This document shows positions 11,434-19,724 of a stretch of DNA of 64,000 bases, in pieces. The first letter of the stretch is position 1; each line of letters opens with the position of its first letter. The notes under the pieces are model-generated. The model worked only from the letters and a program-made list of their open reading frames with translations, did not search any database and was not told the DNA's origin. This stretch comes from Chthoniobacteraceae bacterium (GTDB taxonomy: Bacteria; Verrucomicrobiota; Verrucomicrobiia; Chthoniobacterales; Chthoniobacteraceae): NCBI GenBank assembly GCA_028293625.1, contig JAQGOL010000042.1, positions 248,001-312,000 on the forward strand. Reading direction: 5' to 3'. Made by a program: the position numbers and the translations under genes.

Positions 11434-13158
11434 TCAGATCAGCCGCCCGGTCTGTGCCAAAAGCGAACGCACTTCGGTCATTTTTTGATTCAGCGCCTCG
11501 TCATTGCTCCAGTCCTTCACGGAAGTCGCCAGACGCTGGCTCCAATTTGCCTCGGAAACCGCACCCGGCACATTGAAGCGCTGCGTGGTTCCAAACAGGT
11601 CGGTAATCATGCAAATCGCCAGCCAGGAGTTGGAACGAAATAAGGCGGCGAGAAACTTTGTATGGACGGCATCAAATAGGGTGATGCACGGGACATCAAA
11701 CCCGGCCCAGGCCGCAAACTGACGCACTTCCCGCCAGGTGGCATCGCGTTCGGCCGCAAGCGCATGAGGCTGATGCAACGCTTCTTCAATCACCCGCATC
11801 CAGCGTTCCCAAATCGCCCTGAGCGGCTCATGATCGTGCGTGGCAAAAGCGGCGACCGAAAGCCGGTCGTATTCAGCGCCCGCCACAAGCTCTTTGTCGG
11901 CCGTGTGTTCCCAGAACGGAATCCGGAATCCGGGAATTTGAAGCGAATGCAGGCTCGGACGGACATACTCCGGCACCGTGCCCAGATCTTCACCAATAAG
12001 CCTGAAATTGCCGGTCTCCTCCAGCAGCACCCGCAAAAACGCCTCGCCTTGCACGCGATTGGCAGCTTTGCCTTCCGGCGTTTCATCATCGTGCTCGCGA
12101 AAACGCGGCAATTCCCCGTCCGTAAACAACATCGCTTCCTCTTTGGTGCGCGGAAGAAACTCCGCGTTAAGCTGCGGGCGCCACGGAAAACTATAAATCC
12201 GATAAAAACCAAGCACGTGATCGATTCGAAAGAGATGGAACACGTCGCGCACCATGCGGACCCGGCGGCGCCACCAGGAGAAGTTATCCTCGCGCATTTT
12301 TGTCCATCGATAGAGAGGCACTCCCCAGTTCTGCCCCCATTTGCATGTGAACGCGTCGTCTTTAAAAAGGGGTTCGGGCGGCGCGCCTCCACTCCAGCGA
12401 TGATCGAAAAGATCGGGTTCACCGAATACATCGGCGCTATAATAACTGACTCCAAAAGGCACATCGCCCATGAGCGCCACTCCCTTTTTTTCCGCATGCA
12501 ATTTTACCGCCTGCCATTGGCCCCATGCAATCCACTGCACGTACATAAAAAAGCGCATCTCAAGCTCAAATTGACGGCGCTCCTTGACCGGGAGATTTTT
12601 TAGCCAAAGCCACGCAGCCGGCGCAGTCTGCCGATCCTCGGGCCAGGTATCCCAGCGTTCGGTGCCGCCGTTTGTTTCCATGAGTACGCGAAAAAGCGCA
12701 TACGGAGAAAGCCACGCCTCCTGTTCGAGCTGGAAAGCACGGAATCGACGAGCCCGTGTATCATTCCGTTTCCAGCTTGTGCGGGAGAAATTAGCGAAAG
12801 CCCGCCGCAGCAAAGACTGCTTGAGTCCTTTGATCAGTGGATAAGCGACCGGGCCCGACCGCAGCGCAGCGAGGCCGTGGGTAAGCTCCGCAATATCGGC
12901 CTTGGTAAGATCCTCCACCTGTGCGATCTCAATAGTCGTCGGATCGAGCGCTACTGAGGAAATCGCATTGTAAGGCGAGTTATCGTTGCCGGTTTCATTG
13001 ATCGGAAGCAACTGCACTACGCCAAATCCGAGGTCCGCTGCCCAATCGACAAATTCGCGCAAGGCGCCCACATCGCCGATGCCAAGATCGTTTTCTCCCC
13101 GAAGGGCAAACAGGGGCGCCAGCAAACCGGCAAGCAACTTCTCAGGAGTCAGCGTCAT
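11434..13158 (-). CDS. malQ: 4-alpha-glucanotransferase (amylomaltase, GH77)
   Basis: MalQ transfers alpha-1,4-glucan segments between maltodextrins and works in glycogen or maltodextrin turnover. The product has 574 residues. The N-terminus has the GH77 hallmark GIGDVGALREFVDWAADLGF and LLPINETGNDNSPYN. The three acidic active-site residues of the family are visible: Asp313 in FRIDHVLGF (nucleophile), Glu390 in GEDLGTVPEY (acid/base) and Asp442 in ATHDHEPL. GDVPFGVSYYSADVF is the usual substrate-binding loop. No carbohydrate-binding module is fused. There is no other maltodextrin gene beside it in this window; it sits 141 bp upstream of mdh on the same strand and may be separately transcribed. 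Confidence 0.95.
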   Translation of the reverse strand: MTLTPEKLLAGLLAPLFALRGENDLGIGDVGALREFVDWAADLGFGVVQLLPINETGNDNSPYNAISSVALDPTTIEIAQVEDLTKADIAELTHGLAALRSGPVAYPLIKGLKQSLLRRAFANFSRTSWKRNDTRARRFRAFQLEQEAWLSPYALFRVLMETNGGTERWDTWPEDRQTAPAAWLWLKNLPVKERRQFELEMRFFMYVQWIAWGQWQAVKLHAEKKGVALMGDVPFGVSYYSADVFGEPDLFDHRWSGGAPPEPLFKDDAFTCKWGQNWGVPLYRWTKMREDNFSWWRRRVRMVRDVFHLFRIDHVLGFYRIYSFPWRPQLNAEFLPRTKEEAMLFTDGELPRFREHDDETPEGKAANRVQGEAFLRVLLEETGNFRLIGEDLGTVPEYVRPSLHSLQIPGFRIPFWEHTADKELVAGAEYDRLSVAAFATHDHEPLRAIWERWMRVIEEALHQPHALAAERDATWREVRQFAAWAGFDVPCITLFDAVHTKFLAALFRSNSWLAICMITDLFGTTQRFNVPGAVSEANWSQRLATSVKDWSNDEALNQKMTEVRSLLAQTGRLI

Positions 13159-13305
13159 GCGCCGGTCTCATAAAGTTGCCGCCGCGGATGCGCAAGCGGC
13201 GTTTTAAGAATGCAACGCGGGAAGTAACGTGCGCCGGACTTTCCTTTTTATTCTCCTGCTCTGCGTCACGCACGGGCCGCTGGTGTGCGATTTGACTTTG
13301 ACAAT

Positions 13306-14685
13306 ATGACTCCCTACTCCTCTCCACCCGTCATGCCAGGCTCTACTCGAAGCAGTGCGCGCTCAATTTCCTGGCTGACAGCGACCTGCCTTGTCGTGGC
13401 CAACATGGTCGGTACCGGAGTCTTTACCAGCCTCGGATTCCAGGTCGGCGATCTTCCTTCCGTTTTCACCCTTATGGTTCTCTGGCTGCTTGGCGGCGTT
13501 TGCGCGTTGTGTGGAGCGCTTTCCTACGCCGAACTGGCTGCCGCGATGCCCCGCTCGGGCGGCGAATACCATTATCTCTCTGAGATCTATCATCCCGCTG
13601 TCGGTTTTCTCGCGGGCTGGATCTCTGCCTCGGTTGGATTTGCCGCTCCCGTGGCGCTGGCGGCGATGGCTTTCAGCACCTATTTCTCCAGCATTTTCCC
13701 CAATGTAGCTCCTTTGCCGGTCTCGTTGGCGGTGGTCGCGTTGGTGACTACGATTCACCTGCGGGGCGGCACCATTGGCAGCATCTTCCAGAACGCGGCC
13801 ACTTCACTCAAGGTGCTACTCATTCTGGCGCTGATCACTTTCGGATTCACCTCCACCCACCAGGAACCGGTCAGCTTTCTGCCACAACCCGGCGATGCGA
13901 AGCTGATGACAAGCACTCCTTTCGCCATCAGCCTCGTCTTCGTCATGTATGCTTACTCGGGTTGGAATGCCTCGACCTATATTGTTGGCGAAATGCGCGA
14001 CCCGGCTCGGGATATTCCGCGCTCGTTGGGACTTGGAACCCTCCTCGTAATCACACTTTACCTCGCCCTCAATGCCGTGTTCCTGCTGGCGGCCCCAATG
14101 CCGGAACTCGCCGCCGCCAAGGATAACGTCGCGCATGTCGCTGCGGCACACATTTTTGGCGCCACCGGCGGCCGGTTTATGGCGGGGCTCATTTGCGCGG
14201 GCCTTATTTCCACCATCAGCGCGATGATGTGGGTTGGACCTCGGGTTACCATGGTGATGGGAGAAGATTGCTCCGCGCTGAGCTGGCTGGCATTCAAGCG
14301 CAATCAAATCCCTGTTGTCGCCATCGGCGCCCAGGCGCTGGTTGTGATCGTGCTCCTCTGTACGGCGACCTTCGCCTCTGTGCTCACTTACGTGCAGTTC
14401 AGCCTCACCTTCTGCTCTTTTCTAACCGTGCTCGGCGTTTTTGTTCTGCGCTTTACTCAACCCGCTCTGCCGCGCCCTTACAAGACGTGGGGCTACCCGG
14501 TGACCCCGCTCATCTTTCTGGGTGTAAGCGCCTGGATGTTATGGCAGATCCTCGTTTCGCGTCCGGCAGAATCACTCTGGGGACTCGTCACCGCGCTGCT
14601 CGGGCTGGCACTTTATTTTTTCTCACCCACACGGCCCGCTGCTGGAGCCCGATTGGAAAACGGACCTGCAAATCCACGTTTATGA
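13306..14685 (+). CDS. APC-family amino acid permease
   Basis: This 459-residue integral membrane protein (ATG 13306; an in-frame GTG at 13285 is possible) has about 12 hydrophobic segments. The first helix has the APC substrate-binding break motif MVGTGVFTSLGF, followed by LSYAELAAAMPRSGGEYHYL, which is diagnostic of the amino acid/polyamine/organocation superfamily. A later helix reads VMYAYSGWNASTYIVGEM. Substrate cannot be assigned; the LAT/APC-type amino acid exchangers are the closest group I recognise. Its stop codon overlaps the start of the following secreted-protein gene (ATGA at 14682-14685), so the two are translationally coupled. Confidence 0.92.
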   Translation: MTPYSSPPVMPGSTRSSARSISWLTATCLVVANMVGTGVFTSLGFQVGDLPSVFTLMVLWLLGGVCALCGALSYAELAAAMPRSGGEYHYLSEIYHPAVGFLAGWISASVGFAAPVALAAMAFSTYFSSIFPNVAPLPVSLAVVALVTTIHLRGGTIGSIFQNAATSLKVLLILALITFGFTSTHQEPVSFLPQPGDAKLMTSTPFAISLVFVMYAYSGWNASTYIVGEMRDPARDIPRSLGLGTLLVITLYLALNAVFLLAAPMPELAAAKDNVAHVAAAHIFGATGGRFMAGLICAGLISTISAMMWVGPRVTMVMGEDCSALSWLAFKRNQIPVVAIGAQALVVIVLLCTATFASVLTYVQFSLTFCSFLTVLGVFVLRFTQPALPRPYKTWGYPVTPLIFLGVSAWMLWQILVSRPAESLWGLVTALLGLALYFFSPTRPAAGARLENGPANPRL

Positions 14686-15707
14686 AATTCTGTTTATCAA
14701 TTCTCTTCGTCCTCTGCGCCATCGCTTCCGGCAGCGTGGCACAAACCTCTTCCCCGAACGATCGGGCGCGCTACCTTGCCGGTCTGCCAGTGCGCAATTC
14801 CGCCTTCGATCCGCTCACCCGTGGCGGCTCCTACCCTGAACACGTCGCATACCTTAACAAGTCCTGGGCGAAAAAAGAGGGCCTTGCCCTGAATCCGGTC
14901 CGCTCCTGGGCAGCGGGCGCCGGCGGCGATTTTCACAACCGGTCCGGCACTCTCTATTACATGTTCAGCGGGCCTGATTTTCTCTACGCCCACAGCCTCT
15001 TTCCCAACGCTTCAACCTATATTCTTTGCGGCACGGAACCGGTCGGTAACGTGCCCGAGCTTACCCAAATTCCGCGCGAAACCCTTGATGCTTCCATGGC
15101 CGACCTGCGCCGGGCCTTGAACACGATGCTGAATTTCAACTACTTCGTTACCAAGGAAATGCGAGTCTACCTACAGGGAGGCCAGCTTGGCGGAACGATG
15201 CCCGTGCTCTATGTCTTCCTGGCCCGGCTCGGCTGCACAATCCAGGAAGTAAGCCTCGTATCGACACCCTCGACTGGAGTGCGGATTGTTTTCACCGGCC
15301 CCAATGGCGGCTCAAAGACTCTTTACTATTTTAAGACGGATCTTTCCAATGGAAGCAGCAGCGGTTTCCTTCGCTGGTGCGCAAGCAAAGGTCCCGGGAT
15401 GAGCCTGCTAAAGGCTGACTCTTATTTGCTGCATAACGACGGGTTCTCGCAGGTGCGCAGGTTTATTCTCGATAACAGCCGGGTAATCGTTCAGGATGAC
15501 GCCGGGATCCCATTGCGGCAGTTTGACGATCGCTGGACGCTCCGGTTCTATGGAGATTACGCCGCTCCTATTGAACTCTTCAAACAATACCAGCAGCCCG
15601 ACCTGGCAGCCGCTTATCAACGCTCACCCCGGCAACCTCTCTCTTTTGCATTCGGTTATCATTGGCAGCGCGAACGCGCTGTTTTGATGGTCGCCACCCG
15701 CAAATAA
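14682..15707 (+). CDS. Secreted protein of unknown family, copy 1 of tandem pair
   Basis: The product has 341 residues with a clear Sec signal peptide (residues 1-20, AIASGSVAQ cleavage region). I do not recognise the family. It is homologous over its whole length to the next gene. Shared segments include YMFSGPDFLYAH, a TEPVG/IEPVG turn, PVLYVFLAR followed by GC, a WC pair in the middle and a C-terminal PLSFAFGY. Three or more conserved cysteines suggest disulfides in the periplasm. Translational overlap with the upstream amino acid permease suggests a related role, perhaps ligand capture or processing, but that is inference. The start is fixed by the ATGA overlap and the signal peptide. Confidence 0.85.
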   Translation: MKFCLSILFVLCAIASGSVAQTSSPNDRARYLAGLPVRNSAFDPLTRGGSYPEHVAYLNKSWAKKEGLALNPVRSWAAGAGGDFHNRSGTLYYMFSGPDFLYAHSLFPNASTYILCGTEPVGNVPELTQIPRETLDASMADLRRALNTMLNFNYFVTKEMRVYLQGGQLGGTMPVLYVFLARLGCTIQEVSLVSTPSTGVRIVFTGPNGGSKTLYYFKTDLSNGSSSGFLRWCASKGPGMSLLKADSYLLHNDGFSQVRRFILDNSRVIVQDDAGIPLRQFDDRWTLRFYGDYAAPIELFKQYQQPDLAAAYQRSPRQPLSFAFGYHWQRERAVLMVATRK

Positions 15708-15712
15708 GCTCT

Positions 15713-16783
15713 ATGCGCTTTAAACTGCTCGCCCTTGCCGCCAGTCTGCTTGGATCCCAGCTTCTGGCAGAGGAAACTCCAACTCCCGACGATCAGGCTC
15801 GGTTTCTTGCCGGACTGCCGGTGACCGGAACGCCGCTTCAGCCCATTGCCCGAAGCGCTGCATGGACTGAACACGCAGCCAGGCTGGAGTCGGCCTGGCA
15901 GAAACTCGAAAACCGCCAGCTCACGCCGATTGGAGCGTGGTCAACTCATTACCTGAGCGCGACCGCGGCTGGGCACGCTCCGCTTTTCTATATGTTCAGC
16001 GGGCCGGACTTCCTTTACGCCCATGCTTTTTTCCCGAGCGCCTCGACCTACGTGCTTTGTGGAATTGAACCGGTCGGCTCGCTGCCTGATATAACGCAAC
16101 TCCCTCGCGAGGCGCTTGAACCCTCCTTGCAGACGCTCGGCCAGGCGCTCGGTTCCATCCTAAGCTTCAGCTTCTTCATCACCAAAGAGATGAAGGTGCA
16201 CCTTGAAGAGACCCGGCTCAGCGGCACGCTTCCGGTCCTTTATGTTTTCCTTGCACGCTCCGGCTGCCACATTGACGACGTCCGCCTGGTTGGCCTCGAC
16301 AAAGACGGCACGCTTATAGAAGGAAAAGGTCCGACTTCCGGCGTTAAAATCGTCTTTACTTCGCCCGGAGGGCAGCCTGCTCAAACACTCTACTATTTTT
16401 CAAGTGATCTATCCGATGGGCCGGCCGACAAAACCGGGTTCTTGAAATGGTGCGACTCGCTGGGGGAAGGTGATGGGTTTCTAAAAGCTGCTTCCTACCT
16501 CATGCATGGTGGCAACTTCAACACGGTCCGTAAATTCCTTCTTTCCCACAGCAAAGTCATCGTGCAGGACGAGTCCGGAGTTCCGATCAAATACTTCGCA
16601 CCAGCCGATTGGCGGTTGCGCTTTTTTGGAAGTTATCCCGGTCCAATTGAAATCTTCAAGCAACATACCCAGCCGCTCCTTAAGGAACTTTATAGGCAAA
16701 GCAATCCGCCTCCACTAAGCTTCAGCTTCGGCTATCGCTGGCATCCCTCCGAATCAACCCTCATTCTTGCGGAGAGAAAATAG
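15713..16783 (+). CDS. Secreted protein of unknown family, copy 2 of tandem pair
   Basis: The product has 356 residues from ATG 15713, five bases after the previous stop; the signal peptide is residues 1-18 (SLLGSQLLAEE). It is a full-length paralogue of the preceding gene, with the same order of conserved blocks (YMFSGPDFLYAHAFFP, CGIEPVG, PVLYVFLARSGC, TLYYFSSDLS, VIVQDESGVP, PLSFSFGYRW) and a short insertion in the middle (about residues 195-207). I recognise no catalytic motif. Its 3' end overlaps the convergent serine hydrolase gene by 23 bp. Function unknown. Confidence 0.85.
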   Translation: MRFKLLALAASLLGSQLLAEETPTPDDQARFLAGLPVTGTPLQPIARSAAWTEHAARLESAWQKLENRQLTPIGAWSTHYLSATAAGHAPLFYMFSGPDFLYAHAFFPSASTYVLCGIEPVGSLPDITQLPREALEPSLQTLGQALGSILSFSFFITKEMKVHLEETRLSGTLPVLYVFLARSGCHIDDVRLVGLDKDGTLIEGKGPTSGVKIVFTSPGGQPAQTLYYFSSDLSDGPADKTGFLKWCDSLGEGDGFLKAASYLMHGGNFNTVRKFLLSHSKVIVQDESGVPIKYFAPADWRLRFFGSYPGPIEIFKQHTQPLLKELYRQSNPPPLSFSFGYRWHPSESTLILAERK

Positions 16784-17816
16784 CGTTTTTCTTCGCGATC
16801 CCAAGTAGAAGCCGTAGAAAATCGCCATCGGAAAACCGGGCATTGAGGCCTTGTCGTACGACGATCAGGTCGAGCGAGGGAATGACAAAAAGCCGCTGGT
16901 AGCCTGAGCCGATGGCAGCCACCAGATCCGCTGGCGCATCCCGGCAAATACAGGCGTTGCGCCAGTCCTGCTGCTGGCGCTTGAGTTCGAGCATGTTTTC
17001 GATATCGAACTCGCGTGCTCCAGGCTGATTAGCGGCGCGATTGTTCCAAAAGCCCATTCCAAATGCGGGATTGGCATTTGTTCCGCGCATACATTGGGCC
17101 AGGGATTTCGCGGTCAGCACAGGCGCTCCGTGTTGCAAAATAAGCCGGCCAACCCGCGCCCATTGCTCCGCGGTGAGTTCAAAGCCTGAAGCCAGCAGCG
17201 GGTTGCCGGTGCGATCGGCTTTGTAACGCTGCGATCCGAGCCCAAGCGGTTTGAGGACTTTTTTTTCCAGAAAGTCCGTCGGCGTTTGATTCCGGAGAGC
17301 CAGCTTTCGCTTGAGCACCTCGTCGAATACCTGCAATGCAGCCGGGCCATAAATAAACCGTTCTCCGGAATCGGCCACGGACGTCACCCTCAGTGCAACC
17401 GCATTACGATCAGGCACCTCGTCGCTGTGAAGGTGGAACTCCGAATCGAGTCCGCTTGTAAAGTTCAGCAGTTCGCGAATGGTTACGCCCGACTTTCTTC
17501 CCTCCGCGCGCCATTCAGGGATCGTCTCAGAAACCCGTTCATCAAGACTTAAGACCCCCTGCTCTTCGGCCTGGAGCGCCGCAAGGATCCAGAATCCTTT
17601 TGTGCCACTGTAAATCTTGTGTGGTTCGCGCGAAGAAGCGCCATTGCTGTAATGACTGAAAATTTCTTTGCCGTTCTGAATCACGAGCATCGAGAAACCC
17701 CTCCGGTTCGCCGAATAATCGGCAGCGGATTGAAGCTGGGTGCGGCTTAATTCGCCCGCGCGCGACGCCGCTGCAAAATAAAGAAGGAAAAGCAGGATTG
17801 ATGATACGGGTTTCAT
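16761..17816 (-). CDS. Beta-lactamase/penicillin-binding-like serine hydrolase
   Basis: The product has 351 residues from ATG 17816, where a lipoprotein-free Sec signal begins (MKPVSSILLFLLYFAAASRA); an upstream in-frame start at 17891 would put 25 polar residues before the signal and is unlikely. The fold is that of class C beta-lactamase and related esterases. The catalytic SxxK is SGTK in YSGTKGFWILAAL, and NFTSGLDSEF is the usual downstream block. The second motif that is normally YxN reads YGP here (ERFIYGPAALQVF), as in a subgroup of the family. A role in beta-lactam resistance should not be assumed; peptidase or esterase activity on cell-wall or small ester substrates is more likely. 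Confidence 0.85.
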   Translation of the reverse strand: MKPVSSILLFLLYFAAASRAGELSRTQLQSAADYSANRRGFSMLVIQNGKEIFSHYSNGASSREPHKIYSGTKGFWILAALQAEEQGVLSLDERVSETIPEWRAEGRKSGVTIRELLNFTSGLDSEFHLHSDEVPDRNAVALRVTSVADSGERFIYGPAALQVFDEVLKRKLALRNQTPTDFLEKKVLKPLGLGSQRYKADRTGNPLLASGFELTAEQWARVGRLILQHGAPVLTAKSLAQCMRGTNANPAFGMGFWNNRAANQPGAREFDIENMLELKRQQQDWRNACICRDAPADLVAAIGSGYQRLFVIPSLDLIVVRQGLNARFSDGDFLRLLLGIAKKNAIFSPQE

Positions 17817-17921
17817 TGGCGCGCCACCGTCGATGGGTTCGTCGCTTCTTTCAACTGTTGGAATGCCGGTTGATATCACTCTTGACGGCAAATTCTAAGT
17901 GCTCAGATTCCCAGGTTAATT

Positions 17922-18359
17922 ATGCCAGATCCCTTGGATAGCTCCGCGCCCGTGGAAATCGCAAAGACCGATTCCGGTTTGTCGCCCAATGTCGCAGCGG
18001 GAATTGCCTGCATCTTCTCGCTTATCGGCGGCATTATTTTTCTTCTACTTGAAAAGAAAAACGCGTTTGTCCGATTTTGGGCCATGCAGTCGCTGCTTTT
18101 GGGCGTTGCCGCCTTCGGCGCCGCGGTCCTCTTTCCAATTGCTCATTTCATTCTCGCGCATCTTCCCTTGATAGGAGGTTTGATGGCGTTTCTTCTTTGG
18201 CTGCTATATCTGTTTTTCGAGATCGTATGGGTTGTCGTTTACCTGATGACGATTATCAAAGCGTTCTCAGGCAGGGAATGGGAACTCCCGTGGCTCGGTC
18301 GGCTCGCGCGCCAACAGCTCGCTAAGTTGGATGCGAAACAGCTTCCCCCGGAGATTTAG
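17922..18359 (+). CDS. DUF4870-like small membrane protein
   Basis: The product has 145 residues with three or four hydrophobic helices and the features of DUF4870: a first helix starting NVAAGIACIFSLIGGIIFLL, a basic/aromatic turn EKKNAFVRFWAMQS, two further helices and a tail with an amphipathic segment. The family is widespread and has no established function. It is divergent from the serine hydrolase (105-bp gap) and converges on the barrel gene with only 5 bp between stops. Confidence 0.8.
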   Translation: MPDPLDSSAPVEIAKTDSGLSPNVAAGIACIFSLIGGIIFLLLEKKNAFVRFWAMQSLLLGVAAFGAAVLFPIAHFILAHLPLIGGLMAFLLWLLYLFFEIVWVVVYLMTIIKAFSGREWELPWLGRLARQQLAKLDAKQLPPEI

Positions 18360-18364
18360 CGGCC

Positions 18365-19534
18365 TTAAAAAAGGATGCCCAAGGTAAGCTGCGCGCCGCG
18401 TGTATAGACCTCGTAGATGAGCCCATCGTGGCGGTAATTAACGAACAGGCAACGATATCCCGCTTCGGCAAAGACTCTTTTGGAAAGCTGGCAGCCCAGC
18501 GCGCCGTAAACCTGCCATGTCAAATCCGAGCCGACGCCGAAGCCGCCGATATCCCCGCGTCCTGTAAGATAAAAGGCATTGCTGAGGTTATATCTGGCGC
18601 GAAAGCCAATATACGGATCAAACCAGTCATTTGACTTGGAGTAGGTGCTGCCAAGCGTGCGTTTAAGAGTGCGGCTGATCGCTCTTTCCAGATCGGCTTT
18701 TGACGCGTCAACCCGCCGCCTGACTTCCGCTTCACTCATCCGGGCCCGCCCCCTTAAAGAGGAAGCTATTTGCGCGGCCCGCTCCTCGATAATCGAGCGG
18801 ATACGCGCCTTCAATCGATCCGCCGCCGCCGCGCCAAGAGGACCAATCGGCAATACCGGCTTCCGTCCCTCCAGTATCTCCAGGTCATCGGAAAGTCGGG
18901 CATCCACGGCAGCGCGGATTCGCTCCCTAAACCGGCCATTACTTAAAATACCAAGCAATCTATCTCGAATCTGATCGCTTGCGGCATCAACCAATCGGGC
19001 GCTTTCGGCCTCAATGGAGTCATCGTTGCGGTGTAACGCAATCTCCTGGTATAGGTTTGTATAGCGGGTTCCCAAGAGTAAATCGAGCCATCCCCTTGGC
19101 GTATCAACCACTCTCCAACTCAACGAAAAATCGATCAGATACTCATTAACCTGAACATCCACACTGGAAAGCATTCCACCGGTACCTACATTGTCGGATA
19201 ATCCAAGATATAGAAACCCGTTCTCGATCCCGAATCGGCCTTTCCTGGCTTCCCCCTCAAAGGCAGCGGTAAAATCGACATGCCGAAGGATTGTATCGAC
19301 CCCGAGGCTGATATGGGAGGTATCGCCATTTACTCCGACATCGCCATAAACGCCCGCCAGCCATGACGGGCTGCCCGGCTTAAACTGCCAGCGTTCGGGA
19401 TTTTCAACTGGAATCGTCTCCTTTTTCTCCAACTCGATTTCACCGGCGCTGCCAAGGCGGCCCTTAACAAGCAATAAGCAGATCGAAACTCGAAGGTAAG
19501 TTCTGATACACAAAAAAAAGCGGCGCGCTTTCAT
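18365..19534 (-). CDS. Probable outer-membrane beta-barrel protein with helical insert
   Basis: The product has 389 residues. A signal-like N-terminus (MKARRFFLCIRTYLRVSICLLL) is followed by alternating hydrophobic strands such as WLAGVYGDVGVNG, VDFTAAFEGEAR and YLIDFSLSWRVVD. From about residue 170 to 285 the character changes to a charged, helix-forming region rich in Arg, Glu and Ala (DAASDQIRDRLLGIL; RLKARIRSIIEERAAQIASSL; VDASKADLERAISRTLKR). Barrel-like strands then resume (DPYIGFRARYNLSNAFYLTG; FAEAGYRCLFVNY), and the protein ends in phenylalanine, as barrels assembled by BamA do. I do not recognise a named family. Outer-membrane location is inferred. Confidence 0.65.
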   Translation of the reverse strand: MKARRFFLCIRTYLRVSICLLLVKGRLGSAGEIELEKKETIPVENPERWQFKPGSPSWLAGVYGDVGVNGDTSHISLGVDTILRHVDFTAAFEGEARKGRFGIENGFLYLGLSDNVGTGGMLSSVDVQVNEYLIDFSLSWRVVDTPRGWLDLLLGTRYTNLYQEIALHRNDDSIEAESARLVDAASDQIRDRLLGILSNGRFRERIRAAVDARLSDDLEILEGRKPVLPIGPLGAAAADRLKARIRSIIEERAAQIASSLRGRARMSEAEVRRRVDASKADLERAISRTLKRTLGSTYSKSNDWFDPYIGFRARYNLSNAFYLTGRGDIGGFGVGSDLTWQVYGALGCQLSKRVFAEAGYRCLFVNYRHDGLIYEVYTRGAQLTLGILF

Positions 19535-19724
19535 TAGTTTATTTCAAGGATGGTTTTATGGGGTGCGACCCATGCCATCGACGTCCATTAATGCGGTGGA
19601 TGTGATAAATTCGATACACCACGAATTTGCCACTTTTTTGCCACCATCTCTTCCGGGAAATCGGGGTCAGTCCGGCGGCTAAAGGCGCCCCGTAATCCGA
19701 TCCAACCGCCGGCAACCGCCCGGC

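Noticed and set aside
11764-12603. 279-codon frame opposite malQ
   Set aside because: malQ is unambiguous with all catalytic residues in place; the antisense frame has no features.
16761-17816. Beta-lactam resistance gene
   Set aside because: The SxxK motif shows a serine hydrolase fold, but the second motif is YGP rather than YxN and there is no resistance context.
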